Below, piece after piece: positions 1 to 7,490 of a stretch of 12,987 nt of DNA. Source of the stretch: Actinomycetes bacterium. Its GTDB lineage: Bacteria; Actinomycetota; Actinomycetes; Actinomycetales; Microbacteriaceae. Both the position numbers and the translations under genes were made by a program. The notes under the pieces are model-generated. The model did not search any database. It was not told the DNA's origin and worked only from the letters and a program-made list of their open reading frames with translations. How positions within the stretch are numbered: the stretch's first letter is position 1; each line of letters starts with the position of its first letter. The stretch covers positions 1-12,987 of the forward strand of contig JAEYUT010000291.1 in the NCBI GenBank assembly GCA_023432305.1, read 5' to 3'.

Positions 1-343
1 CCCCCAGCACGCGCGCGTCGAGGGTGTCGCTCTGGTCGCCGCCGCGCCACACATCGAGCGTTCCCGCCCCGACGACCACGTGGTTGTTGGTGATCGCGAG
101 GCCGTCCGCCGAGATGATGAAGCCGGATCCGTTGCCGGCTGCTTCATAGCCGCCGTACTCGGGATCGACGAAGGTGCCTCGCGCTTCCAGCTGGATGACG
201 GCCTGCTGCACCTGGTCGAAGCCGACGGCTCCGGAGGCGCCGTCGGCCTCCGCTGCAGGGATGAGCCCGCAGCCGGTGAGGGCGACGGCGGCCGTCGCGA
301 GGGGGACGAGCGCGGCGGTGCCGCGCCGGGTGGTGGTGGACAT
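1..343 (-). CDS. Trypsin/HtrA-like serine protease, lipoprotein (3' end outside window)
   Basis: Only the first 114 codons are in the window; the reading frame stays open to the left edge. The product starts MSTTTRRG, followed by a hydrophobic stretch and a lipobox L22-T23-G24-C25, so it should be exported and lipidated on Cys25. Residues about 70-95 carry the signature around the catalytic histidine of trypsin-like/S1C proteases: GSGFIIS, then AITNNHVV with His88 as the probable catalytic His. The Asp and Ser of the triad, and any PDZ domain, would lie beyond the edge, so activity and subfamily cannot be judged. The ATG at 343 is preceded by a purine-rich GAAAGAAG Shine-Dalgarno at good spacing. 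It lies 102 bp downstream of the surface-protein gene on the same strand, separated by a hairpin. It probably acts on the outer face of the membrane, in protein quality control or processing (inference). Confidence 0.85.
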   Translation of the reverse strand, partial: MSTTTRRGTAALVPLATAAVALTGCGLIPAAEADGASGAVGFDQVQQAVIQLEARGTFVDPEYGGYEAAGNGSGFIISADGLAITNNHVVVGAGTLDVWRGGDQSDTLDARVLG

Positions 344-391
344 GGGTGTCTTCTTTCGTGTCGGATTCTCGGGGCTGTGGTGAGGGCGTGT

Positions 392-430
392 GCCCGGACG
401 AGGTAGCCCCGTGCCCTTCCTCGTCCGGGC
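392..430 (-). terminator. 12-bp inverted repeat, probable terminator after the surface-protein gene
   Basis: Perfect 12-bp arms, GCCCGGACGAGG at 392-403 and its complement at 419-430, flank a 15-nt loop. The repeat begins 16 bp past the stop codon of the surface-protein gene and ends 49 bp before the protease start. There is no T-tract on the minus-strand side, so it would be the U-less type of terminator common in high-GC actinobacteria, or an attenuating or mRNA-end-protecting hairpin that still allows some read-through into the protease gene. Confidence 0.6.
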
Positions 431-445
431 GTGTGCGGCGTCGCG

Positions 446-2518
446 TCAGCGGACGCCGCGGCTGCGCAGCGTGAGCATGAGCGCGCTCGCGCCGAAGAGG
501 AAGGCGACGAGGAGCAATCCGGGAAGCAGCGTCTCGATGCCGGTGAACGCGAGGACGGGGCCCGCGGCGGGGACGGCTGCGGCCGCCACGACGTAGGTCA
601 CGGTGCGCTCGGTGCGATTGCCGGCGACATCGGTCGCGACCACCGTGAACTCGTGCGTGCCGATGCGCGAGGTGTCGAGCAGGCCGCCGTCGAACGTGGG
701 CCCCTCGCACGAGGCGATGCCGGATCCGTGATCATCGCAGGAGTACTGCACGCCGATCCGCTCGCCCAGCTCGAAATCGCCGTTCGGGAGGATGGATGCC
801 GCTCCGTCCGCGGGGCGGACGATGTCGACCGTGGGCGCATCGACGTCGACGCTCAGCGAGATGCTCTGCGACTCGGTGCGGTTGCCCGCCTCATCGACAG
901 CCCAGAACGACACCGTGTGCTCGCCGGTGTCCTCGATGAGGAGTTCGGCGACTCCGCCCCGACTCGTGCCGGAGCGCATGCCGCCCGGAACGGCGACCTC
1001 CCAGTTGATCTCGCGGACGCCGCTGTGGCCGTCGGTCGCGGTGATCCGCACGGTCACCGGCTCGGTGAACCATCCGCTTGCGGGGATCGCGGGGTGCGTC
1101 ACCTCGACGACGGGGGCAGCCGTGTCGGGCTCGGATACCACGTAGCTGCGTGAGGCACGCGTGATGTTGCCCGCGCGGTCGGTCGCGACGACCTCGAAGG
1201 TGTGCGTGCCGGGCGTCGTGGTGTCGAGCGCGGAGCCCGAGGGAGCGGTCCCGATGCAGTCCGCCTCGCGCACCCCGGAGAGCGCGTCGTCGCAGGTGTA
1301 CTCGACGATCACCTCAGCGCCGTGCAGCACCTCGGCGCCATCCTCGAGCCCGGTGATGGCGGGCTCGAGCGGGCTGGTCGTGTCGACGCGGATGAGGCGC
1401 GTCGCCGGGCTGCTCTGAAGCCCCTGGTAGTTGGTGGCGTAGTAGCTCAGCTCGTGCACGCCCTCGGTCTCGACGAGCACATCGACCGAGGTCCGATAGT
1501 GCGTCGTGTACGCGCCGCCGTCGACCGACACGTGCACGGTCTGCACCGACGACTCCGGATCGGATGCGGAGATGTTCGCGACCACGAAACCGCGGTACCA
1601 GCCGTTCGCGTTCGACGAGCGATCCGGCACCATCGTGACCACCGGTGGCGTCTCGTCGACAGGTGCGACGCTCGCGATCGATGCCCATGAGCGCGTGATG
1701 CCGTCGATCGTGACCCGGTTCTCGACGACGTAGTCGCCGACGGGCAGCTCATCGAAGCTCGCATTCGATCGGTGCGAGGTGCCTCCCACCGGCACCATGC
1801 TCTGCGTGAGCACCTCCCCCGAGGGCAGGATGAGCCGGGATTCGGCCGTGTAGTCGCGCCGGGCGACACCGTCGACCACGGGCGCGACGTGCGTCGCCAC
1901 CCGCGGAAGCCCCGTCGCCGTCGACATGCCGAGCGAGACCCCCTCGCGCGCGGACCCGAACCCGAACGGCACGACGCGGGTGTCGCCCAGGTTGACGATC
2001 GTGATGGTGAGAGGACCCGCGGGGATGTCGGCCGCGTAATCGAGGAAACGCACCCGGCCATCGACCGAGGTCTGGTTGGCGATCACCTGCTCGCCGCTCG
2101 CGATCCGCACCGAGAGCTCGTCGCCCAGCGCGACGAAGATGATCGAGGTGCTGGCCTCGACATCCGCGACGAGCGTCATCGCATCGCCCGAGGGGATCGT
2201 CGGGCCGCCCGAGAGGGACGCGGACCCGGCAGGAGGCGCAGCCAGTGCGGCTGCCGCCGGCGCCTCGGGAGCACCCGCGTCCGCCTCGGGCTCTGACGGT
2301 GCAGGGGCGCCATCGGCGATCGGGTCGACATCGGGTGCGATCTCGTCGGCCGCCTGGGTCTCGTCGTGCGAGCCCTCGTCCATGGGGACAATCGACGCGA
2401 TGGTGTCGTCGTGGACGTCCGGCTCGGCGAATGCCGCCGGCACGACGAACCCGGAGGTCAGGAGCGTCGCGGCGGCGACGCCCAGGGCGGCGGTGTGCCG
2501 CGCACGGATGGGGAACAT
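446..2518 (-). CDS. Secreted Ig-like repeat surface protein with LAFTG sortase anchor
   Basis: 690 residues. Residues 1-31 are a Sec signal peptide with likely cleavage after A29-F30-A31. An acidic, Pro/Ala-rich linker follows (about 33-100), then a unique beta-rich region (about 105-285). Next come four Ig-like modules in an A-B-A-B order: A1 about 290-380, B1 about 381-463, A2 about 464-560, B2 about 561-645. The A modules resemble OmpL47/Ig-like repeats (PPVVTMVP, SGWFTEPVTVRITATD). Each B module contains a C-D-D...C pair (Cys409/Cys421; Cys594/Cys604) that could form a disulfide, and the shared ending THxFxVVATDxAGN. The C terminus is a sorting signal: L656-A-F-T-G660, a TM segment at 661-684 and the basic tail RSRGVR. 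LAXTG is the motif of class E sortases in high-GC Gram-positives, so the protein should be linked to peptidoglycan. No catalytic motif is visible; a structural or adhesive role is inferred. The ATG has GAGAGGA at good spacing. It follows the two-component genes on the same strand after 148 bp. Confidence 0.85.
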   Translation of the reverse strand: MFPIRARHTAALGVAAATLLTSGFVVPAAFAEPDVHDDTIASIVPMDEGSHDETQAADEIAPDVDPIADGAPAPSEPEADAGAPEAPAAAALAAPPAGSASLSGGPTIPSGDAMTLVADVEASTSIIFVALGDELSVRIASGEQVIANQTSVDGRVRFLDYAADIPAGPLTITIVNLGDTRVVPFGFGSAREGVSLGMSTATGLPRVATHVAPVVDGVARRDYTAESRLILPSGEVLTQSMVPVGGTSHRSNASFDELPVGDYVVENRVTIDGITRSWASIASVAPVDETPPVVTMVPDRSSNANGWYRGFVVANISASDPESSVQTVHVSVDGGAYTTHYRTSVDVLVETEGVHELSYYATNYQGLQSSPATRLIRVDTTSPLEPAITGLEDGAEVLHGAEVIVEYTCDDALSGVREADCIGTAPSGSALDTTTPGTHTFEVVATDRAGNITRASRSYVVSEPDTAAPVVEVTHPAIPASGWFTEPVTVRITATDGHSGVREINWEVAVPGGMRSGTSRGGVAELLIEDTGEHTVSFWAVDEAGNRTESQSISLSVDVDAPTVDIVRPADGAASILPNGDFELGERIGVQYSCDDHGSGIASCEGPTFDGGLLDTSRIGTHEFTVVATDVAGNRTERTVTYVVAAAAVPAAGPVLAFTGIETLLPGLLLVAFLFGASALMLTLRSRGVR

Positions 2519-2533
2519 GGTCGGGTCCTCTCA

Positions 2534-2558
2534 GCTCTGGTGCTCATGCACCGGGAGC
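2534..2558 (-). promoter_or_regulatory. Stem-loop in the leader just before the surface-protein RBS
   Basis: GGTGC (2539-2543) pairs with GCACC (2548-2552) across the loop TCAT. Past a small internal mismatch, GCTC (2534-2537) pairs with GAGC (2555-2558). The structure ends only a few bases upstream of the GAGAGGA ribosome site (2524-2530) of the surface-protein gene. It could stabilise the mRNA or tune translation. No riboswitch class is recognised. Confidence 0.35.
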
Positions 2559-2574
2559 CGAGATTTCCGTGACC

Positions 2575-2633
2575 GACGGCCTGGCCGTCAGAGTCCCGCG
2601 TCCTCGATTCGTCGGACGCCCTGGCGAGGACGC
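2575..2633 (-). terminator. Two inverted repeats downstream of the response regulator
   Basis: The first (9-bp arms GCGTCCTCG 2598-2606 and CGAGGACGC 2625-2633, loop 18 nt) starts 34 bp after the response-regulator stop. The second is a 15-bp palindrome, GACGGCC-T-GGCCGTC (2575-2589). Neither is followed by a T-run on the minus strand. Together they could end the kinase operon transcript, or the palindrome could be an operator for the surface-protein gene. No -10 hexamer of the TANNNT type is evident anywhere in the 148-bp gap (2519-2666), so where the surface-protein transcript starts is unclear. Confidence 0.4.
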
Positions 2634-2666
2634 CACTGGGACAGCCGCCCCATCGGGATCGGGCCG

Positions 2667-3335
2667 TCAGTGGGTCTCGTCGACGCCGATCCGCACCTCG
2701 CGCGCCATCACGATGAGCGAGCTGCGGTCCGAGGCACCGAGCTTCGAGGCGATGCTGTAGACGTAGTTGCGCACTGTCTTGCCGGTGAGCACGAGAGTGC
2801 GCGCGATCGTGGCGTTGTCCTGGCCGCGGGCGACGAGCTCGAGCACCTCGCGCTCGCGGTCGGTGAGCTCGGGGTACGGGTAGCCTCCCGCGCGCTTCGC
2901 GTCGGTGAGATACGAGACGGCACGGCGCGCCACATCAGCGCCCAGCAGCATGTCGCCGTCGGCGACCGCGTGGATGGCCCGGTGCACCTCCGCGGGCGCT
3001 GCCGTCTTCAGCAGGTAGCCGCGGGCCCCGGAGCGCACCGCCGCGAACAGCGACTCGTCGTCGCCGAGCATCGTGAGCACGAGCACCCCGACCTCCGGGT
3101 TGTCGCGCGTGATGCGGCGGGTGGCGTCGATGCCTGAGGTTCCTGCGGCGAGGTCGAGGTCCATGAGCACCACGTGCGGCATCGACGCGGCCACCGTCTC
3201 GACCGCCTCGTCAGCGGTCTCGGCCGAACCGACCACATCGACGCCCTCCAGGGTCTCGAGGAGCGAGATGATCCCGATGCGGAAGAGCGGGTGGTCGTCG
3301 ACGACGACGACGCGGATGGGCGTGGGCTCGGTCAT
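2667..3335 (-). CDS. NarL/FixJ-family response regulator
   Basis: 222 residues, the usual length for a REC-LuxR regulator. The receiver domain (about 6-122) has the acidic pair D13-D14 (VVVDDHP), the probable phospho-acceptor D59 in VVLMDLDL, the switch T88 (VLTM) and K110 (YLLKT). The C-terminal LuxR-type helix-turn-helix (about 154-214) starts LTDREREVLELVARG and has the recognition-helix region TGKTVRNYVYSIASKLG. It should be phosphorylated by the adjacent histidine kinase and bind DNA as a dimer. Its ATG overlaps the kinase stop codon (ATGA), and an AGAAGGA ribosome site lies 6 nt upstream, so translational coupling with the kinase is expected. All key residues are present. Likely targets are its own operon and the downstream surface-protein gene, but this is inference from position. 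Confidence 0.93.
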   Translation of the reverse strand: MTEPTPIRVVVVDDHPLFRIGIISLLETLEGVDVVGSAETADEAVETVAASMPHVVLMDLDLAAGTSGIDATRRITRDNPEVGVLVLTMLGDDESLFAAVRSGARGYLLKTAAPAEVHRAIHAVADGDMLLGADVARRAVSYLTDAKRAGGYPYPELTDREREVLELVARGQDNATIARTLVLTGKTVRNYVYSIASKLGASDRSSLIVMAREVRIGVDETH

Positions 3336-5407
3336 GCGAATTCCTTCTCGAGGGCGGTCGTCCGCGTCGGCAGCGGCACTTCGACAGCCACGACGGTGCC
3401 GCCGGGGCCTGAGTCCAGGATGAAGTGGGCGCCTATCTCGTGCGCGTGCTCGCGCATCGAGGCGAGGCCCACTCCGCCCGATGCCGAGCGAGGGTCGAAC
3501 CCCGAGCCGTCATCGCTCACCGTGAGAACGACGGCGTCGGCTCCCCGCTCGACGACCTCGATGCGCACCGTGCGCGCGCGGGCGTGACGCACGGCATTGT
3601 GCACTGCCTCGCCGGCGATGAGGAAGAACGGACGGATCGCCTCGGGCGGCACGCGCCAGGCCGCCGGCGCATCCACGACGACATCGGTGCCGGATCCGGC
3701 GAAGTCGGCGGCGAGCTCATGCAGCTCGACGGACAGCTCGAAGAGCCGTTGCGCCTGCCGCACGCTCCGCGCGAGACGCCGCACCTCGACGAGCTGGGCC
3801 CGCAGATCGGCGGCGAGCCGTTCGGCGAGCGCATGAGCCGCCGCAGGGTCGGTGCGCCGCAGATTGTCGACCGCAGCGAGACCGAAGCCCACCCCGGCGA
3901 GCGCGGGCCCGATGCCATCGTGCAGCTCCCGCCGCAGCGCGCGCCGTTCGTCCTGACGGGCGGCGACGAGCGCAGATCGCGCCTCGGCGAGCCGCGCACT
4001 GGCACCTGCGAGCCCCACTGCCGTCGCCACGATTCCTGCGAGCCCCTCCACGTCACGCGCCGCGGCCCGGGCGATGCGCGCCCCAGGCCTCCCGACGACG
4101 CGGATCTCGCCGATGCGATCACCGCCAGCCCGCAGGTCGACGCGAAGCTCCTCGCCAGCCGTCACCGCACCATCGGAACCGAGCATTCCGAGTTCGTCCG
4201 AGGTGATTTCGACCGATCCGACGCTGAGCGCGGCGCGCAGCGCCTGCGCGAGACCCGCGATTCCCTCCGCCCCCGACTCAAACTCCCGCACCCGCTCGCC
4301 GAGCCGCTGCAGAAGGCCTGCCGGGTCGCCGTCGGGCCCGTACACGAGCCGGTCGACGCCCTGAGCGATCCGCCGCCGCGCGGGCTGCACAGCGAACGCG
4401 ATGAGAGCAGCCGAGATGATGCCGATGCTGACGGGATCGAGCGAGGGAACCACGGCGAGCGCTTCACCCACCACCATGTAGACGGTCACAGCGGCGACCG
4501 CGAGGATCGTCGACAGCAGCACACGCGAGACGATCGCCTCGAGCCCACGCATCCGACCACCGAGGGCGAGAACGAGCGTCGCCGACGGATACAGCAGCTG
4601 CCCCACGACGGGGGCGATCATCCCGAACGTCCAGACGAGCGGGGGGATGCCGGCAGACGCGGGGATGACGAGCACCAGGTACGAGACGGTGAGCACGCTG
4701 TGTCCGACGGCGAGCCATCCGACCCGAGCACGTCGTCCGACCCGAGCACGTCGCCACTCACGCACGACCCACACGGCGACCCCGGCCGAAAGAGCGACCG
4801 CGAGCGCGGCACCGATGCCGTACACCCACGGCAGCGCGTCCTGCAGAGCCGGCGAGCCGATCGCGAACGGGTTGCGGGGTGTCGCGCCCATCTCGAGCTC
4901 GGGGATCTGGTGCACGAGCGCCGCGAGGAAGACGATCACCGCGATCCCGATCCCGGTGCCGATGATGAGTCGGGCACCTCTGCCGGGATGCGGGCGCAGA
5001 ACGAGCACGGGTACGAACATCGTCGCGACGGTGCCCGGCACATACCCCCACCCGGCGGCGTGCGCGAGCAGACCCCACGCGGGCAGCTCGGGCACAACCA
5101 GCCCCAGCAGCCCCCACTGGACCCCGAGTGCCGCGATGCCGGATCCGATCGCGTGGACCACGATGACGCTCACCACCGGCTGCGGGCGCCACAGGATGAG
5201 CGCTGCCGCGAGCGCTCCGTAGATGAGCGCCACCGTCACACCGATCTCATCGAATCGCGACTGCAGCTCAGGGGGCGAGGCCGACAGGAACGCCCCGGGG
5301 ATGGGCTTCTCGGGAAGCTCGAACATCCACACGATCACGATCGATGCAAGCGCGGGCAGCCAGGACGCCGCGAGCACGAACGCGGCGAGTGCGCGCCGCG
5401 CCGTCAT
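3332..5407 (-). CDS. Membrane sensor histidine kinase (HisKA_3 / NarL-type partner)
   Basis: 691 residues. About ten hydrophobic segments (6-29, 55-73, 78-105, 110-136, 147-166, 193-215, 230-250, 254-283, 293-313, 325-341) form a sensor buried in the membrane, with no sizeable extracellular domain. A cytosolic region follows (about 345-470, possibly GAF-like), then a helical dimerisation segment. The H-box RRELHDGIGPALAG carries the phospho-acceptor H496. The ATPase part is intact: N-box EAVHNAVRHA with N604, G1 box DDGSGFD (632-638), G2 box GGVGLASMREHA (from 644) and GGTVVAVEVP at the end. It should autophosphorylate and pass phosphate to the regulator encoded next. It overlaps the upstream kinase-like gene by 4 bp (ATGA) and the downstream regulator gene by 4 bp, so all three are probably one translationally coupled unit. 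The cytosolic loop after the sixth TM contains a duplicated six-residue unit, RRARVG. The signal sensed is unknown; envelope state is plausible from the topology and neighbours. Confidence 0.92.
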   Translation of the reverse strand: MTARRALAAFVLAASWLPALASIVIVWMFELPEKPIPGAFLSASPPELQSRFDEIGVTVALIYGALAAALILWRPQPVVSVIVVHAIGSGIAALGVQWGLLGLVVPELPAWGLLAHAAGWGYVPGTVATMFVPVLVLRPHPGRGARLIIGTGIGIAVIVFLAALVHQIPELEMGATPRNPFAIGSPALQDALPWVYGIGAALAVALSAGVAVWVVREWRRARVGRRARVGWLAVGHSVLTVSYLVLVIPASAGIPPLVWTFGMIAPVVGQLLYPSATLVLALGGRMRGLEAIVSRVLLSTILAVAAVTVYMVVGEALAVVPSLDPVSIGIISAALIAFAVQPARRRIAQGVDRLVYGPDGDPAGLLQRLGERVREFESGAEGIAGLAQALRAALSVGSVEITSDELGMLGSDGAVTAGEELRVDLRAGGDRIGEIRVVGRPGARIARAAARDVEGLAGIVATAVGLAGASARLAEARSALVAARQDERRALRRELHDGIGPALAGVGFGLAAVDNLRRTDPAAAHALAERLAADLRAQLVEVRRLARSVRQAQRLFELSVELHELAADFAGSGTDVVVDAPAAWRVPPEAIRPFFLIAGEAVHNAVRHARARTVRIEVVERGADAVVLTVSDDGSGFDPRSASGGVGLASMREHAHEIGAHFILDSGPGGTVVAVEVPLPTRTTALEKEFA
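4718..4753. repeat. 18-bp perfect tandem duplication inside the kinase gene
   Basis: The 18-mer TCCGACCCGAGCACGTCG occurs twice back to back (4718-4735 and 4736-4753). On the coding strand it yields two copies of RRARVG (about residues 219-230), in the strongly basic cytosolic loop between the sixth and seventh predicted TM segments. The in-frame duplication adds positive charge without disturbing the frame, and its identity at every base suggests a recent slippage event. Confidence 0.9.
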
Positions 5408-7422
5408 CGCGGAAGCTCCACGGCGAGCGAGCGCGAGTCCTCGCCGACGGCGTCACGCAGCTGACCGCCGAGTTCGACCGCACGGTCGTGGATGGAGGCG
5501 ACGATCGGCGCCTCATCCTGCGCACGCTCGGCCGTGTCGAGCATGAGCATGATGTGCACGCTGCGCCGGTCGACGGTGATGCGGATGCGCGCACGGCGCG
5601 CCCCCGGTGCTCGACGAGCGAGCAGCACGAGCTCAGCCACGAGATGGTGCACGGCGGCCTCGCGGCCTTCGTGCACCGCGTCGCCGAGCACCCCCTCCAC
5701 AGCCACATCGAGGCGCGCACTCGAGAACCGCTCCGCGAGCTCCTGCAGCGCCTGATCGACGTCGCCGGAGTCGAGAGCGCCCGGCAGCAGGGTGCGCGCG
5801 AGGTCGCGCACCTCGCGCGTGCGCTCGGCGAGCTCCGCCCGCACCCCGTCGAGCTCCGCGCCCGTCTCCCTCGAGCCCGAGATCACGAGGGCGGGCACAC
5901 GCTCGAGCCGCTCGACGCTGCGCGCGAGACCCGGCCCCAGCCCCTCCTCGAGTTCACGAGCGACCATCCTGCGCTCCTCCGCCCCAACCTCGCGCACGCG
6001 CTCGCCGGCGGCGAGCGTCTCGCGGGTCACCTCGGCGAGACGCATCGTGATCGCGACGGCCCCCGAGACGCGCTCCAGCACCTGCAGGGTGCGCCGGTCG
6101 ACCCGCTGGTACCCGGGGGCCGCGGCGATGATCCAGCCGGCATCGCCCTCCGACGACCTCAGCGGGATCCAGGCGGCCGGGCCGCCACCCTCGCCCGACC
6201 CCGCGCACGCGGCACCGGGATCCGCGGGACGCAGCTCGAGTCGTGCCAGGCGCAGTGCGTCGCGCAGCTCGTCAGCGAGAACCTGCAGCTCGCCTCCCGG
6301 CTCCTCACGGGGCAGGTGCTCGCCGAGCCGCCGGATCAGCTGGGCGGGGTCGGCGGCATCGCCGAAGATGAGGGCGTCGACCCGCGCCTGAATCCATCGC
6401 CGACCCGGGTCGATCACCAGCACGAGCACCGCAACCCCGAGGACGCCCGCGATGAGCGGGGCGACGGGCAGGGTGAGGGCGACCGTCGTAGCGATCGTCG
6501 AGTAGGTCGCGATGAAGCCCAGCATCAGGAGCACGTTGACGACTGCCCGGTTGACCGCGACCTCCCAGCCGGGTCGCCGCCGCATCGAGACGAGCACCGC
6601 GACCGCCGGCATGAACAGCAGCGCCGCGAAAGGGGTGAGCGGCGATACGCGATCAACCGCCGCCGACCACTCCGGAAGCACCGGCAGATAGATGGGCGAG
6701 GCGAACAGCACGAGCATCGACTGCCCGAGGACGACCCATCCCTGGCCGCGGCGATCATCGACCGGGCCCCACAGCCATCGCCGCAGGGCGATCACGAGAC
6801 TCACCACACCGCAGATCACCGCCACCGTGAAGGATGCGACGATGACGGTCATCAGCACCGGCTGCCAGCTCGGATCTGCGGCGATGGGGTTGGGCAGGGT
6901 CAGCTCGGCACGCTGTCGCAGCGGCGCGAGCAGGGCGGGAATGGTCGCTGCCGTGACGCCGGCTGCGATGAAGATCCGTTCTGGCTGCGACAGCCGCCGC
7001 GTCGTCAGCAGCACAGGCAGCACCGCCAGACTCGCGAGAGCGCCCGGAATGCCCGGACGATCGGCGACGTGCAGAAGGAACCCCTGCGCCCCCGGATGTC
7101 CGATGTCCACCCGCGCCAGCGCGATGAGCACCGCTCCGAGGCCCGCACCGATCGACTGCGCCGCCGCGATCGTCGCGAGTCCGGTGAGCGAGCGCCCGGC
7201 GAAGAGCGCCGCCACCGGCCCCCACACGACGGCGTACCCCAGGTAGAGGATCAGGAAGTCGCCGGGCACGTTGTAGGGCGGCCCGGCGAGAGCGGCGATC
7301 ACAACCGCTGCGACAGCGAGACCCCACGAAGCTCCCACGATCACGAGCCCCGCGCGCAGGCGCGACGGCAGACGATCTGCCACGCGCATGCGCGACGAGA
7401 CCGCGTCTGCCTGGCCGCCCAT
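5404..7422 (-). CDS. Degenerate histidine-kinase-like membrane protein (pseudokinase)
   Basis: The layout matches the intact kinase encoded next to it: about ten TM segments in the first ~345 residues, the junction motif DPGRRWIQARVDALIFGDAADP (kinase: VDRLVYGPDGDP), a possible GAF-like region, then a dimerisation and ATPase-like tail. The catalytic residues are gone. The H-box reads RELEEGLGPGLA where the kinase has RELHDGIGPALA, so the phospho-acceptor His is Glu and the next Asp is Glu. The N-box Asn is lost (region ELVLLARRAPG), the G1 box is replaced by DTAERAQDE, and the glycines of G2 are missing (APIVASIHDRAVELGG). The fold appears kept to the end (SLAVELPR). It probably dimerises with or modulates the kinase. 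I start it at the ATG at 7422 (672 residues), because GGAAGGA lies 7 nt upstream; the longer option at 7443 adds seven residues but has no convincing ribosome site. The stop overlaps the kinase start (ATGA). Confidence 0.85.
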   Translation of the reverse strand: MGGQADAVSSRMRVADRLPSRLRAGLVIVGASWGLAVAAVVIAALAGPPYNVPGDFLILYLGYAVVWGPVAALFAGRSLTGLATIAAAQSIGAGLGAVLIALARVDIGHPGAQGFLLHVADRPGIPGALASLAVLPVLLTTRRLSQPERIFIAAGVTAATIPALLAPLRQRAELTLPNPIAADPSWQPVLMTVIVASFTVAVICGVVSLVIALRRWLWGPVDDRRGQGWVVLGQSMLVLFASPIYLPVLPEWSAAVDRVSPLTPFAALLFMPAVAVLVSMRRRPGWEVAVNRAVVNVLLMLGFIATYSTIATTVALTLPVAPLIAGVLGVAVLVLVIDPGRRWIQARVDALIFGDAADPAQLIRRLGEHLPREEPGGELQVLADELRDALRLARLELRPADPGAACAGSGEGGGPAAWIPLRSSEGDAGWIIAAAPGYQRVDRRTLQVLERVSGAVAITMRLAEVTRETLAAGERVREVGAEERRMVARELEEGLGPGLARSVERLERVPALVISGSRETGAELDGVRAELAERTREVRDLARTLLPGALDSGDVDQALQELAERFSSARLDVAVEGVLGDAVHEGREAAVHHLVAELVLLARRAPGARRARIRITVDRRSVHIMLMLDTAERAQDEAPIVASIHDRAVELGGQLRDAVGEDSRSLAVELPR

Positions 7423-7429
7423 AGCTGCA

Positions 7430-7436
7430 TCCTTCC
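7430..7436 (-). promoter_or_regulatory. Shine-Dalgarno that sets the pseudokinase start
   Basis: On the minus strand this is GGAAGGA, followed by TGCAGCT and then the ATG at 7422. It is the best ribosome site in the region. It lies inside the longer reading frame that begins at 7443, arguing that the ATG pair at 7440-7443 is not the initiation site. Confidence 0.65.
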
Positions 7437-7448
7437 GCATCATGCGGA
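7434..7448. promoter_or_regulatory. 15-bp palindrome overlapping the pseudokinase ribosome site
   Basis: TCCGCAT-C-ATGCGGA is perfectly symmetrical around 7441, and its left arm shares 7434-7436 with the Shine-Dalgarno. It could be an operator for a dimeric regulator, or an RNA hairpin that hides part of the ribosome site, although the 1-nt centre makes a stable RNA hairpin less likely than a DNA operator. Its role is inferred from position only. Confidence 0.35.
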
Positions 7449-7490
7449 TCTGTCAGCTTCAGACTGCCGTGTCCCGCGTCCCGGAAACCA

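Noticed and set aside
5404..7422. The kinase-like gene as a decaying pseudogene
   Set aside because: The frame is intact over more than 670 codons, has a strong ribosome site and a precise 4-bp overlap with the next gene, and keeps the kinase layout; a maintained pseudokinase is a better reading than a broken gene.
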